DNA of 64,000 nt, taken from assembly GCA_000585075.1 (NCBI GenBank), contig JEMY01000044.1:37400-101399 (forward strand), read 5' to 3'. How positions within the stretch are numbered: the first letter of the stretch is position 1; every line of letters begins with the position of its first letter. Below the pieces are notes generated by a model. The model ran no database searches, had not been told where the DNA came from, and saw nothing but the letters and a program-made list of their open reading frames with translations. Below, piece by piece: positions 28,830 to 37,854 of this stretch. The DNA comes from Candidatus Accumulibacter regalis (GTDB lineage Bacteria > Pseudomonadota > Gammaproteobacteria > Burkholderiales > Rhodocyclaceae). The translations under genes were made by a program, and so were the position numbers.

Positions 28830-28858
28830 TTGACTTCAAAAGCCGAAAATAATATCAT
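28830..28858 (+). promoter_or_regulatory. predicted sigma-70 promoter of the yceD-rpmF-plsX-fab cluster
   Basis: TTGACT at 28830-28835 and TATCAT at 28853-28858 match consensus at five of six positions each, with a 17-bp spacer. The transcript would begin at about 28865, only two to four bases before the yceD ATG, and no Shine-Dalgarno sequence is present. This suggests a leaderless or nearly leaderless mRNA. Confidence 0.5.
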
Positions 28859-28867
28859 GCCGCCCTT

Positions 28868-29359
28868 ATGTCGCGACGCGTACTCATTGATAGCCTGGCC
28901 TTCGGGCTCGAGAAAGGTTCTTTGCAGGGCGAGGTGCCCGTGGCGAAGCTGGCACGTTTGACTGACTTGCTGGCGGACTCGACGGGTTGTCTGAGGTATC
29001 GGGTCGAAGGTGGTATGGGGTCTCGTGGCCGCTCGCTGCTGGTGCTTCAGGTAGACGGCGTGCTGTCGCTGTGCTGCCAGCGCTGTCTGGAGCCGTTGCG
29101 GTACCCGCTGGCGTTGCGTAGTTTGCTCGAATTTGTCGCGAGTGACGGCGACCTGTCGCAGGAGGAACTGGAGGATGACTCCAGGGACTTTCTTCCGGCC
29201 GAGAAGGAGCTTGATGTGCTCGCTCTGATCGAGGATGAAATTCTTCTTGGGCTTCCCTCGGTGCCTCGCCACGACGATTGTGTGCCGCCCGGTGGTGCGC
29301 GCGAGTTGACGAAAGAGTCGCCATTTTCAGTTTTGGCCGGCCTCAAGGGCCGCGCTTAG
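28868..29359 (+). CDS. yceD: YceD/DUF177 family protein
   Basis: A 163-residue DUF177 protein, nearly always encoded before rpmF. Its N-terminus VLIDSLAFGLEKGSLQGEVPVAKLARL and the Cys-containing LCCQRCLEPLRYPL (a CxxC pair, possibly metal-binding) are typical, as is the acidic central part. In plants and E. coli the family is tied to 23S rRNA accumulation or processing. The ATG lacks an upstream ribosome-binding site. It heads the rpmF-plsX-fab operon, with rpmF beginning 24 bp downstream. Confidence 0.9.
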   Translation: MSRRVLIDSLAFGLEKGSLQGEVPVAKLARLTDLLADSTGCLRYRVEGGMGSRGRSLLVLQVDGVLSLCCQRCLEPLRYPLALRSLLEFVASDGDLSQEELEDDSRDFLPAEKELDVLALIEDEILLGLPSVPRHDDCVPPGGARELTKESPFSVLAGLKGRA

Positions 29360-29383
29360 TGAGTTTGATTTTAGGAGTTTGTC

Positions 29384-29563
29384 ATGGCTGTTCAGCAGAA
29401 CAAGAAATCCCCGTCCAAGCGCGGCATGCATCGCGCGCACGACTCCCTGGGCAGCCCGCCGCTGGCCGTCGAGCCGACCACCGGCGAAGTGCATTTGCGC
29501 CACCACGTCAGCCCATCGGGCCACTATCGCGGCAAGAAAGTCGGCAAGGGCGCGGGCGAGTGA
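29384..29563 (+). CDS. rpmF: 50S ribosomal protein L32
   Basis: A 59-residue L32 protein: [20 protein letters not shown], then a central [18 protein letters not shown] and the end [14 protein letters not shown]. The usual length is 56-60 residues. It has no Zn-binding cysteines, as in most proteobacterial L32. A TTAGGAG ribosome-binding site lies 6-7 bp before the ATG. Conserved position between yceD and plsX. Confidence 0.95.
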   Translation: MAVQQNKKSPSKRGMHRAHDSLGSPPLAVEPTTGEVHLRHHVSPSGHYRGKKVGKGAGE

Positions 29564-29632
29564 TGCCATCGGATGGGGCAGGCAGGTTCCCGTGATGGGA
29601 AGCTGCCTGCCTTTTCTTTCGTCTGTCTTCTG

Positions 29633-30649
29633 ATGACCATTACCGTCGCCATCGACTGCATGGGCGGGGATCACGGCCCTCAAGTCACTGTTCCTGCAGC
29701 GCTCGAGTTCGTTCGTGATCAGCCAGACGTGCGTGTGATCCTGGTCGGTCTTGCCGAGCGTATCTGCCCTCTGATCGGCGATGTGGCCATCGGTCGTGTG
29801 GTCATTCATCATGCCAGTGAGGTCGTCGCCATGGACGAGGCGCCATCGGTGGCGCTGCGCACCAAGAAGGATTCGTCGATGCGCGTGGCGGTCAGTCTGG
29901 TCAAGAGCGGCGAGGCCGATGCCTGCGTGTCGGCGGGCAACACCGGCGCCTTGATGGGCATTTCCCGTTTCGTGCTCAAGATGTTGCCCGGCATCGATCG
30001 GCCGGCGATCTGCGGCATTCTGCCGACCATGAATGGGCATACGCATGTGCTTGACCTTGGTGCGAACGTCGATTGCAGCCCTGAACACCTGCTGCAGTTC
30101 GGAATCATGGGCGCTTCGCTGGTTTCGGCGGTCGAGCATCGCGATCGACCAACGGTCGGCATCCTGAACATCGGCCAGGAAGAGATCAAGGGTAACGATG
30201 TCGTCAAGCGCGCAGCCGAACTACTCTGGGATTCCGGGCTGAATTTCGTTGGAAATATCGAAGGCGACGGTCTCTACAAGGGACAGGCTGACGTGGTTGT
30301 CTGCGATGGCTTTGTGGGCAATGTTGCATTGAAGTCCTCGGAAGGTCTGGCGCAGTTGCTGGCAACCTTCCTGCGCCAGGAGTTCCGCCGCAATCTGTTG
30401 ACCAAGCTGGCGGCGGTGATCGCCTTGCCGGTGGTCAACCGCTTCAAGAACCGCGTCGACCATCGCAAGTACAACGGCGCCACCTTGCTCGGTTTGAAGG
30501 GCATTGTCGTCAAGAGTCACGGTTCGGCCGATGCTTTCAGCTTCGGGCAGGCGCTGCAGCGTGCCGCGGAAGAGGCGCGCAGTGGCGTTCTGCTACGGAT
30601 CAGTGAGCGTGTCGCGCAACAACAACAACCGCTTCTGGAGATCGCATAG
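29633..30649 (+). CDS. plsX: phosphate acyltransferase PlsX
   Basis: A 338-residue enzyme that makes acyl-phosphate from acyl-ACP for phospholipid synthesis. The N-terminus [23 protein letters not shown] is diagnostic; [21 protein letters not shown] and the C-terminal [16 protein letters not shown] follow. The frame is open further upstream, but the ATG at 29633 matches the family start. The stop lies one base before fabH, so the two are co-translated. A short 69-bp space separates it from rpmF. Confidence 0.95.
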   Translation: MTITVAIDCMGGDHGPQVTVPAALEFVRDQPDVRVILVGLAERICPLIGDVAIGRVVIHHASEVVAMDEAPSVALRTKKDSSMRVAVSLVKSGEADACVSAGNTGALMGISRFVLKMLPGIDRPAICGILPTMNGHTHVLDLGANVDCSPEHLLQFGIMGASLVSAVEHRDRPTVGILNIGQEEIKGNDVVKRAAELLWDSGLNFVGNIEGDGLYKGQADVVVCDGFVGNVALKSSEGLAQLLATFLRQEFRRNLLTKLAAVIALPVVNRFKNRVDHRKYNGATLLGLKGIVVKSHGSADAFSFGQALQRAAEEARSGVLLRISERVAQQQQPLLEIA

Positions 30650-30650
30650 C

Positions 30651-31610
30651 ATGTTCTCCCGCATTACCGGTATCGGCAGCTTTCTGCCGGGTCCGCCGGT
30701 CAGCAACGACGATCTCGCGGGTCGGGGTATCGATACCAGCGATGAGTGGATTGTCAGTCGAACCGGAATCAAGTCTCGTCATCTCGCCGCGAACGGCGAG
30801 AACGCCAGCGACCTTGCCCTTGAGGCGAGTCGACGGGCGCTTCTCGCCGCCGGCCTGGATGCCACCGATCTGGACTTGATCATTGTCGCGACTTCGACCC
30901 CGGACTTCATTTTCCCGAGCACGGCGTGCTTGCTGCAGGGCAAACTGGGCAATCGTGGCGCGACCGCGTTTGATGTCCAGGCGGTTTGCAGCGGTTTCGT
31001 GTATGGATTGACGGTGGCCGAGAAGTTCATTCGTTCGGGAAGTCATCGACGGGCTCTGGTGGTCGGCGCGGAAGTGTTTTCGCGCATTCTCGATTGGTCT
31101 GATCGGGGCACCTGCGTGCTCTTCGGCGATGGTGCCGGGGCGGTCGTGCTCGAAGCTTCGGACAAGCCGGGAATTCTGGCCACTGCCTTGCATGCCGACG
31201 GTGCCCATCACGGGATCCTGTCGGTTCCCGGTAGCGTCTGCGGTGGCAAGGTGACCGGCGATCCCTTCCTGCGCATGGATGGGCAGGCGGTCTTCAAATT
31301 TGCCGTGCGCGTGCTCGCGGAAGTCGCGGACGAGTGTTGCCAGGCCGCCGGCATCGCGCCGTCGGAGATCGACTGGCTGATTCCTCATCAGGCCAACGTT
31401 CGCATCCTCGAAGCGACCGCGAAACGCGTCAAGATGCCGATGGACAAGGTGGTGGTCACCGTCGATCGGCATGGCAATACCTCGGCGGCGTCCGTTCCAC
31501 TGGCCCTCGATGAAGCGGTTCGAGACGGGCGCATCAAGGCGGGCCAGAAAATCATGCTCGAAGGCGTCGGTGGCGGCTTCACCTGGGGCGCCGTGCTGCT
31601 CGAACTCTAG
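30651..31610 (+). CDS. fabH: beta-ketoacyl-ACP synthase III
   Basis: A 319-residue KAS III, which condenses acetyl-CoA with malonyl-ACP to start fatty-acid chains. The triad is visible: Cys113 in [13 protein letters not shown], His in [11 protein letters not shown] and Asn in [14 protein letters not shown]. The frame is open upstream but the ATG just after plsX is the family start. Typical length for the family (about 317). Confidence 0.96.
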   Translation: MFSRITGIGSFLPGPPVSNDDLAGRGIDTSDEWIVSRTGIKSRHLAANGENASDLALEASRRALLAAGLDATDLDLIIVATSTPDFIFPSTACLLQGKLGNRGATAFDVQAVCSGFVYGLTVAEKFIRSGSHRRALVVGAEVFSRILDWSDRGTCVLFGDGAGAVVLEASDKPGILATALHADGAHHGILSVPGSVCGGKVTGDPFLRMDGQAVFKFAVRVLAEVADECCQAAGIAPSEIDWLIPHQANVRILEATAKRVKMPMDKVVVTVDRHGNTSAASVPLALDEAVRDGRIKAGQKIMLEGVGGGFTWGAVLLEL

Positions 31611-31627
31611 AAGAGGAACCGTACAAG

Positions 31628-32569
31628 ATGGGTTTTGCGTTTGTTTTTCCGGGCCAGGGCTCGCAATCGGTCGGGATGATGGCCGCCTATGGCGACTCGC
31701 CGGTGCTGCGGGCGACGTTCGACGAAGCATCGGCGGCGCTTTCGCAGGACCTCTGGCAATTGCTCGCCGATGGTCCGAGCGAAGCCTTGGCGCAGACGGT
31801 CAACACGCAGCCGGTGATGCTCACCGCCGGGATCGCCGTCTATCGTCTGTGGCTCGACCGTGGTGGCAAGTTGCCGACCGTCGTCGCCGGGCACAGCCTT
31901 GGCGAGTATTCGGCGCTGGTCGCTGCCGGAGTCATCGCCTTCAAGGATGCTGTACCGCTGGTTCGGCTGCGTGCAGCCGCGATGCAGGAAGCCGTGCCGG
32001 TGGGCGCCGGAGCGATGGCTGCGATTCTCGGTCTCGACGACGACAAGATTGCCGAGGCCTGCGTCGAGGCAGTCGCCGCGGCAGGCGGTGGTCAGGTCGT
32101 CGAACCGGTCAATTTCAATGGCCCGGGACAGACGGTCATCGCCGGCAGCAAGGCTGCGGTCGAGCTTGCCTGCGAAGGCTGCAAGGCGCGTGGCGCCAAG
32201 CGTGCGCTGTTGCTGCCGGTTTCGGCGCCGTTTCACTCGTCGCTGATGCGACCGGCAGCCGACAAGTTGTCAGCCCGGCTCGCCGAAGTGGAGTTCGCGA
32301 CGCCACAGATTCCGCTGATCAACAACGTCGATGTGGCAATCGAGTCGGATCCTGTCCGCATCAAGGATGCTCTGGTTCGGCAGGCATACTCGCCCGTGCG
32401 CTGGGTTGAGACCATCCAGAAAATGGCCGGAATGGACGTGACGACGGTCGCCGAATGTGGGCCTGGCAAGGTTCTTGCGGGCTTGACCAAGCGCTGCGCA
32501 GCCACGCTGGCGGGCGTCGCTCTGGCTGATCTGACGGCTGTCGAAGCGGCCGTCGAAAACCTGGGATAG
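31628..32569 (+). CDS. fabD: malonyl-CoA-ACP transacylase
   Basis: A 313-residue enzyme that moves malonyl from CoA to ACP. N-terminus FAFVFPGQGSQSVGMM; nucleophile Ser90 in VVAGHSLGEYSAL; catalytic His in SAPFHSSLM. The gene sits 17 bp after fabH with a GAGGA ribosome-binding site, and 5 bp before fabG. Full length. Confidence 0.96.
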   Translation: MGFAFVFPGQGSQSVGMMAAYGDSPVLRATFDEASAALSQDLWQLLADGPSEALAQTVNTQPVMLTAGIAVYRLWLDRGGKLPTVVAGHSLGEYSALVAAGVIAFKDAVPLVRLRAAAMQEAVPVGAGAMAAILGLDDDKIAEACVEAVAAAGGGQVVEPVNFNGPGQTVIAGSKAAVELACEGCKARGAKRALLLPVSAPFHSSLMRPAADKLSARLAEVEFATPQIPLINNVDVAIESDPVRIKDALVRQAYSPVRWVETIQKMAGMDVTTVAECGPGKVLAGLTKRCAATLAGVALADLTAVEAAVENLG

Positions 32570-32574
32570 GCACG

Positions 32575-33321
32575 ATGGCAATGCTCAACGGGGAAGTGGC
32601 GCTGGTGACCGGCGCCTCACGCGGCATCGGCGAGGCGATTGCGCTCGAACTGGGGCGGCTTGGCGCCACCGTTATCGGTACGGCAACCACTGGCGAAGGG
32701 GCTGCGAGAATTTCCGCGGCCCTCGCGGCTGCCGGCTGCAAGGGGGAGGGCGCTGTCCTTGAGGTCCGCGATGGCGAGCAGATCGAGGCGCTGATCAGGC
32801 AGGTCGAGAAGACCCACGGAGCGGTTTCGGTGCTGGTCAATAACGCGGGAATTACGCGCGACAACCTGTCGATGCGTCTCAAGGACGACGAGTGGGAAAG
32901 CGTGCTCGATACCAACCTGAAAGCGGTTTTCCGCCTTTGCCGGGCAGTGATGCGCGGAATGATGAAGGCCCGGCATGGCCGAATCATCAATGTCACCTCG
33001 GTCGTCGGTCATGCCGGCAATCCGGGGCAGGCCAATTACTGCGCGGCCAAGGCCGGCGTCGCTGGCTTGAGCCGCTCACTGGCGCGCGAGTTGGGTAGTC
33101 GCAACATTACCGTCAATTGCGTTGCGCCAGGTCTTATCGATACCGACATGACGCGCGCGCTGGACGACAAGCAGAAAGCGTCGCTGCTCAGTGGCGTTCC
33201 GCTCGGTCGACTTGGCTCGCCGCAGGAAGTTGCGGCGGCGGTCTGTTTCCTGGCGTCGGCAGGGGCTGCCTACGTTACCGGCACGACAATTCACGTCAAC
33301 GGCGGCATGTTCACCGGCTGA
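32575..33321 (+). CDS. fabG: 3-oxoacyl-ACP reductase
   Basis: A 248-residue short-chain dehydrogenase that reduces 3-ketoacyl-ACP with NADPH. Cofactor motif TGASRGIG is at residues 12-19, NNAG at 89-92, and the catalytic residues are Ser142, Tyr155 and Lys159 (YCAAK). The C-terminal TTIHVNGGMFTG is typical. Located between fabD and acpP, 5 bp after fabD. Confidence 0.96.
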   Translation: MAMLNGEVALVTGASRGIGEAIALELGRLGATVIGTATTGEGAARISAALAAAGCKGEGAVLEVRDGEQIEALIRQVEKTHGAVSVLVNNAGITRDNLSMRLKDDEWESVLDTNLKAVFRLCRAVMRGMMKARHGRIINVTSVVGHAGNPGQANYCAAKAGVAGLSRSLARELGSRNITVNCVAPGLIDTDMTRALDDKQKASLLSGVPLGRLGSPQEVAAAVCFLASAGAAYVTGTTIHVNGGMFTG

Positions 33322-33366
33322 TATCGCTTATGGACGAGACAGCGTCCTGTGGGACGGACTGATGAT

Positions 33367-33395
33367 TGGTAAGTTTGGGCCATTTTGCTAGAATG
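33367..33395 (+). promoter_or_regulatory. predicted internal sigma-70 promoter for acpP
   Basis: TTGGTA at 33367-33372 and TAGAAT at 33390-33395 with a 17-bp spacer (four and five of six consensus matches). This lies in the 118-bp gap after fabG. A separate strong promoter for acpP would fit its high demand. A GAAGGAG ribosome-binding site precedes the acpP start. Confidence 0.5.
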
Positions 33396-33439
33396 GCGCA
33401 TTTCTGTTTCACTTATGAACTCTGAGAAGGAGCACTTTT

Positions 33440-33676
33440 ATGGAAAATATTGAGCAGCGTGTCAAGAAGATCGTCGCCGAACAACTCGGGGTCAATGAAG
33501 CGGACATCAAGAATGAATCGTCGTTCGTCGATGATCTTGGCGCTGATTCGCTCGATACAGTCGAACTGGTGATGGCTCTGGAAGAAGAGTTCGAGTGCGA
33601 GATTCCGGATGACGAAGCCGAGAAGATCACCACCGTTCAGCAGGCCATCGACTACGTGACTTCGCACAAGAAGTAA
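33440..33676 (+). CDS. acpP: acyl carrier protein
   Basis: A 78-residue acidic ACP. The phosphopantetheine attachment site is Ser37 in [12 protein letters not shown]-terminus [18 protein letters not shown] is typical. It carries growing acyl chains for the Fab enzymes around it. The holo-ACP synthase gene acpS is about 13 kb downstream in this window. It has its own predicted promoter and a strong GAAGGAG site; a hairpin follows before fabF. Confidence 0.97.
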   Translation: MENIEQRVKKIVAEQLGVNEADIKNESSFVDDLGADSLDTVELVMALEEEFECEIPDDEAEKITTVQQAIDYVTSHKK

Positions 33677-33726
33677 GTCTCCCACTCGACGCTACCCACG
33701 ATCCCTGCGGTCAGGCTCTGCAAAGG

Positions 33727-33744
33727 GCTCCCTCGGCAGGGAGC
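33727..33744 (+). other. hairpin between acpP and fabF
   Basis: GCTCCCT-cggc-AGGGAGC is a perfect 7-bp stem with a 4-nt loop, preceded by AAAGG and not followed by a U-tract. It may act as an RNA-stability or partial-attenuation element separating abundant acpP mRNA from fabF. Confidence 0.45.
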
Positions 33745-33791
33745 GATGGCGAGCGTTCCCGCTTCCGCATTTTCTACTCTCGGAGCATAAG

Positions 33792-35030
33792 TTGGCACGT
33801 CGCAGAGTCGTTATCACTGGCCTTGGAATTCTTTCTCCGGTTGGCAATTCCGTTGAAACGGCCTGGCAGAACATTATTGCTGGACGCTCTGGCATTGACC
33901 GGATCACCCGTTTTGATGTTTCCAGCTTTCCCGTGCAGATCGCCGGCGAAGTGCGCGACTTCGACATTGGCCAGTACCTCTCGGTCAAGGAAGCGCGGCG
34001 CATGGACGTTTTCATCCATTACGGTATGGCGGCCGGCATTCAGGCGATCCGCGACGCCGGGCTGGAGGCGCAGCCGGCGCAAGCCGAGCGCGTTGGGGTG
34101 TCGATTGGTTCCGGGATTGGCGGGTTGCCGATGATCGAAGGAACCTGCGACGACTTTGCCGCCGGTGGCGTGCGCAAGGTGTCGCCGTTCTTCGTGCCTG
34201 GCTCGATCATCAACATGATCTCCGGTAACCTGTCGATCATGTATGGCTACAAGGGCCCCAACATCTCGCTGGTCAGCGCGTGTTCGACGGGGACGCACAG
34301 CATCGGCGATGCTGGCCGTCTGATTGAGTACGGCGATGCCGACGTGATGATTGCCGGTGGCGCCGAAGGTTGCCTGTCGAAGCTTGGCCTGGGGGGGTTT
34401 TGCGCTCCACGCGCCTTGTCCACGCGCAACGACGATCCCCAGACTGCCAGCCGTCCGTGGGACAGGGACCGTGACGGCTTCGTTCTCAGTGAAGGCGCGG
34501 GCGTCGTGGTGCTGGAAGAATACGAGCACGCCAAGGCACGCGGTGCCCGGATTTATTGCGAGCTGGCGGGCTTCGGCATGAGCGCCGATGCCAACCACAT
34601 CACTGCACCGTGCGAAGACGGTGAGGGCGCGGCGCGTTGCATGACCAATGCCTTGCGTAGCGCGGGGCTGAATGCCGATGATGTGCAGTACGTCAATGCA
34701 CACGGAACTTCGACTCCCTTGGGCGACAAGGCGGAAACCATTGCCGTCAAGCGCGCTTTCGGCGAACACGCGAAGAAGCTGGTCGTCAATTCCACCAAGT
34801 CGATGACCGGCCATCTTCTCGGCGCTGCGGGCGGCGTCGAGGCGCTGTTTTCGGTGCTTGCGGTCTACCATCAGATTTCGCCGCCGACCATCAACCTCTT
34901 CTGTCCCGGAGAAGGGTGCGATCTCGACTATTGCGCCAATGAGGCGCGTCAACTCAAGATCGATGCGGCAATTTCGAACTCCTTCGGCTTCGGCGGTACA
35001 AACGCCACCGTCGTCTTCAAGCGGATCTAG
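33792..35030 (+). CDS. fabF: beta-ketoacyl-ACP synthase II
   Basis: A 412-residue KAS II, elongating acyl-ACP. The N-terminus reads ARRRVVITGLGILSPVGN. Active-site residues: Cys in VSACSTGTHSIGDA, His in VNAHGTSTPLGD and His in TKSMTGHLLGAAGG. The start is TTG at 33792, with CGGAG 6 bp upstream, and no ATG lies nearby in frame. Full length. Last gene of the fab cluster. Confidence 0.95.
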   Translation: MARRRVVITGLGILSPVGNSVETAWQNIIAGRSGIDRITRFDVSSFPVQIAGEVRDFDIGQYLSVKEARRMDVFIHYGMAAGIQAIRDAGLEAQPAQAERVGVSIGSGIGGLPMIEGTCDDFAAGGVRKVSPFFVPGSIINMISGNLSIMYGYKGPNISLVSACSTGTHSIGDAGRLIEYGDADVMIAGGAEGCLSKLGLGGFCAPRALSTRNDDPQTASRPWDRDRDGFVLSEGAGVVVLEEYEHAKARGARIYCELAGFGMSADANHITAPCEDGEGAARCMTNALRSAGLNADDVQYVNAHGTSTPLGDKAETIAVKRAFGEHAKKLVVNSTKSMTGHLLGAAGGVEALFSVLAVYHQISPPTINLFCPGEGCDLDYCANEARQLKIDAAISNSFGFGGTNATVVFKRI

Positions 35031-35065
35031 GATTCTGGCGTCCTGACGGGCGGCGTGCGCATGGC

Positions 35066-35503
35066 ATGCATTTTCCGGTGCTCATCGCTTTGCGCCGTTC
35101 GCGGCTCCTGTTTGTCCTGAATCTCGTGCTGCATGCCCTGGGTGCGGCTTCTGTGTTGCTCTTGCCGTGGCCGCCGAGCGTCCGTTTGCTGCTGTTGGCG
35201 CCGCTCGCCTGGTCGCTGTGGCAGCAGGTATGGCGGCCGTCGAGAGTCATCGGCCTGAGTCTGGCGGAAAGCGGTGCATTGGCCTGTGGATTCGCCAACG
35301 GTGAGCAGAACTCCGTACGCGTGCAGCCCGACACCGTTGTCTTCAGCCAGTTGGTTGTCTTGCGCGTTCGCGACAGCGATACGGATCGGCTTGATACGCT
35401 GGTGCTGTTGCCGGACAGCATGCCGGCCGCGCAGTTTCGTCTGCTGCGTCTGTGGCTACGTTGGCGGGCGGACGCTAGCGGTCAGTCCGAAGGCGGCGTC
35501 TGA
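35066..35503 (+). CDS. YgfX/CptA-like membrane protein
   Basis: A 145-residue protein with two N-terminal membrane segments (about residues 14-32 and 36-52, LLFVLNLVLHALGAASVLLL and SVRLLLLAPLAWSLW) and a cytoplasmic tail ending in LVLLPDSMPAAQFRLLRLWLRWR. This is the YgfX (CptA toxin-like) pattern. In E. coli YgfX pairs with YgfY (SdhE), but no ygfY is adjacent here. It follows fabF by 35 bp. Its last 29 bp overlap the convergent nadB gene. Confidence 0.7.
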   Translation: MHFPVLIALRRSRLLFVLNLVLHALGAASVLLLPWPPSVRLLLLAPLAWSLWQQVWRPSRVIGLSLAESGALACGFANGEQNSVRVQPDTVVFSQLVVLRVRDSDTDRLDTLVLLPDSMPAAQFRLLRLWLRWRADASGQSEGGV

Positions 35504-37058
35504 GCACCGTGTTGCGCGCGCGCTCCAGCGTGGCGGGATAATTGCGGCTGGAGTGCAATCCTCGGCTTTCGTGCCGCCGCAGGGCGCAGCGAATGATCAG
35601 GTCGGCGGTCACCACCAGGTTGCGCAACTCGATCAAATCGTGACTGACCCGGAAAAGCGAGTAGAAATCGTCGATTTCCCGGATCAGCAGGCGGATTCGG
35701 TTCTGGGCGCGCTGCAGGCGTTTGGTCGTCCGCACGATCCCGACGTAGTCCCACATGAAGCGCCGCAGCTCGTACCAGTTGTGGGCGATGACGATTTCTT
35801 CATCGGGATCGCTGACCCGGCTATCGTCCCAGGGCGGCAGCTCCGGCAGCGGGGCTTCGGCTTGTTCAAGAATGTCATTGGCCGCCGCTTCCGCGAACAC
35901 CAGGCATTCGAGTAGCGAGTTGCTGGCCAGGCGATTGGCGCCGTGCAGGCCGGTGCAGGAGGCTTCTCCGGCGACATACAGGCCGGCGACATCGGTGCGT
36001 GCGCGCAGGTCGGTAAGCACTCCGCCGCAGGTATAGTGCGCTGCCGGAACCACCGGAATTGGCTGGCGGGTAATGTCTATACCCAGTTCCTGGCAGCGGG
36101 CCATGATGTTCGGGAAATGCTCGGCGAGGAAGGCGGCTGGCTTGTGCGAAATGTCGAGATAGACACAGTCCAGGCCGCGCTTCTTCATTTCGAAATCAAT
36201 CGCTCGCGCGACCACGTCACGTGGTGCGAGTTCGGCGCGTGCATCGTGTCTGGGCATGAAGCGCCTGCCGTCAGGGAGCAGCAGCCGTCCGCCTTCACCA
36301 CGAACGGCTTCCGAAATCAGGAAGGACTTGGCCTGCGGATGGTAAAGGCAGGTCGGATGAAACTGGATGAACTCCATGTTTGCGACGCGGCAGCCGGCAC
36401 GCCAGGCCATGGCGATACCGTCGCCGGTGGAAGTGTCTGGATTGGTCGTATAAAGGTAGACCTTGCCGGCACCGCCGGTGGCGATCAGGGTGTGTCGGGC
36501 GGCCAGTGTCAGTACGTCGCCGTTGGCGGTATCCAGCACATAGGCGCCGTAGCAGCGCCGTTCGCTGAGCCCCAGTTTTTCACCGGTAATCAGATCGACG
36601 GCGATGTGCTGTTCGAGAATCGTGATATTGGAATGTTGACGAACCTTGTGCGTCAGGGTGGTCTGAACGGCCAGGCCGGTGGCGTCGGCGACGTGGATCA
36701 CCCGGCGGGCACTGTGGCCGCCCTCCTGGGCCAGGTGGTAGCCATCCTGGTCGCGGGTGAAGGGGACTCCCTGTTCGATCAGCCAGTCGACCGACCGGCG
36801 CCCGTTCTCGATCACGAAGCGCGTCGCCCGGGGGTCGTTGAGCAGCGCGCCGGCGGTAATCGTGTCGCGGATGTGCGCTTCGATCGAGTCGCGATTGTCG
36901 AGCACGGCTGCGATTCCGCCCTGTGCCCAACTCGAAGCGCTGTCTTCCAGTGCGCGTTTGCTGATCAGCGTGACCTTGCGCGACGGTGCCAGCCGTAGGG
37001 CAGCCGCCTGCCCAGCCAGGCCACTGCCAATGATGAGAACGTCGGAGCAAAGCGCCAC
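35475..37058 (-). CDS. nadB: L-aspartate oxidase
   Basis: A 527-residue FAD enzyme that makes iminoaspartate in NAD synthesis. The FAD-binding N-terminus is SDVLIIGSGLAGQAAALRL; the substrate-side blocks include SSWAQGGIAAVLDNRDS, HTLIATGGAGKVYLYTTNP and RDVVARAID, and GLYVAGEASCTGLHGANRLASNSLLECLVF closes the fold. The chosen start is GTG 37058 with AGGA 8 bp upstream; a TTG at 37088 would add 10 residues and is the alternative. It diverges from rpoE, and its 3' end overlaps the ygfX-like gene by 29 bp. nadA and nadC are not in the window. Confidence 0.93.
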   Translation of the reverse strand: MALCSDVLIIGSGLAGQAAALRLAPSRKVTLISKRALEDSASSWAQGGIAAVLDNRDSIEAHIRDTITAGALLNDPRATRFVIENGRRSVDWLIEQGVPFTRDQDGYHLAQEGGHSARRVIHVADATGLAVQTTLTHKVRQHSNITILEQHIAVDLITGEKLGLSERRCYGAYVLDTANGDVLTLAARHTLIATGGAGKVYLYTTNPDTSTGDGIAMAWRAGCRVANMEFIQFHPTCLYHPQAKSFLISEAVRGEGGRLLLPDGRRFMPRHDARAELAPRDVVARAIDFEMKKRGLDCVYLDISHKPAAFLAEHFPNIMARCQELGIDITRQPIPVVPAAHYTCGGVLTDLRARTDVAGLYVAGEASCTGLHGANRLASNSLLECLVFAEAAANDILEQAEAPLPELPPWDDSRVSDPDEEIVIAHNWYELRRFMWDYVGIVRTTKRLQRAQNRIRLLIREIDDFYSLFRVSHDLIELRNLVVTADLIIRCALRRHESRGLHSSRNYPATLERARNTVLRRRLRTDR

Positions 37059-37195
37059 GCTGGAGATCCTGCCAGTAAGGGGGTGCAACTATAGCATGTG
37101 CGTGGTGGTGCAATAACTCCGCGCATCCCGGCCATTTCCAGGCAGGCGCGGGCGGCTGTCGCTGCTCACGCACTGTTACGATGACAATTGAACGC

Positions 37196-37216
37196 TTGCG
37201 CTATACTTTTGCGCAA
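37196..37216 (+). promoter_or_regulatory. possible operator around the rpoE -10 region
   Basis: A perfect 6-bp inverted repeat, TTGCGC and GCGCAA, flanks the 9-nt stretch TATACTTTT, whose first six bases (37202-37207) look like a -10 hexamer. It lies 37-57 bp before the rpoE ATG. It could be the rpoE promoter overlapped by a repressor site; no strong -35 is present, and the sigma-E consensus is only weakly matched. Confidence 0.35.
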
Positions 37217-37252
37217 ATAACGATATTGTCTTCGACAGGATAAGCAGAGAGC

Positions 37253-37852
37253 ATGAGTGAACGCGAGATTGACCAGTTGCTGGTCGAACGCGCACAGGCC
37301 GGCGATAAGCACGCTTTCGAGCTTTTGGTCGCGAAATACCAGCGCAAGCTCGCACGCTTGTTGTCGCGTTTCGTACGTGACGCGGCTGAGGTCGACGATG
37401 TTGCGCAGGAGGCGTTCATCAAAGCTTATCGCGCTTTGCCGTCGTTTCGCGGTGATAGTGCGTTCTACACCTGGCTTTATCGAATTGGCATCAATACGGC
37501 GAAGAACTATCTGGTCGCCCAAGGGCGGCGCGCACCGACATCGACCGAATTTGATGCCCAGGACGCCGAAAATTTCGAGGATGCCAGCCAGTTGCGCGAC
37601 ATCAACACGCCGGAAAGCCTCTTGCAGTCGAAGCAGATCGGCGCGACGATCAATGCTGCAATGGACGGTCTCCCCGACGAATTGCGCAGTGCGATCGTCC
37701 TGCGCGAGATCGACGGCTTGAGTTATGAGGAAATTGCGGTGGCGATGAGCTGTCCGATCGGCACCGTGCGCTCACGTATCTTCCGTGCTCGCGAGGCGGT
37801 AGCCGAGAAGTTGCGACCGCTGCTCGATACCGCTGCCGACCGCAGGTGGTAG
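37253..37852 (+). CDS. rpoE: ECF sigma factor RpoE (sigma-E/AlgU type)
   Basis: A 199-residue sigma-24 family factor for envelope stress. Region 2 is seen as LARLLSRFVRDAAEVDDVAQEAFIKAYRAL and WLYRIGINTAKNYL; region 4 is LPDELRSAIVLREIDGLSYEEIAVAMSCPIGTVRSRIFRAREA. The linker is normal. ATG has a GCAGAGA-type weak ribosome-binding site. Next genes are rseC and mucD, but the anti-sigma rseA and its regulator rseB are missing from their usual position; a 41-codon frame with a hairpin is there instead. How the sigma factor is restrained is not visible here. Confidence 0.95.
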   Translation: MSEREIDQLLVERAQAGDKHAFELLVAKYQRKLARLLSRFVRDAAEVDDVAQEAFIKAYRALPSFRGDSAFYTWLYRIGINTAKNYLVAQGRRAPTSTEFDAQDAENFEDASQLRDINTPESLLQSKQIGATINAAMDGLPDELRSAIVLREIDGLSYEEIAVAMSCPIGTVRSRIFRAREAVAEKLRPLLDTAADRRW

Positions 37853-37854
37853 TC

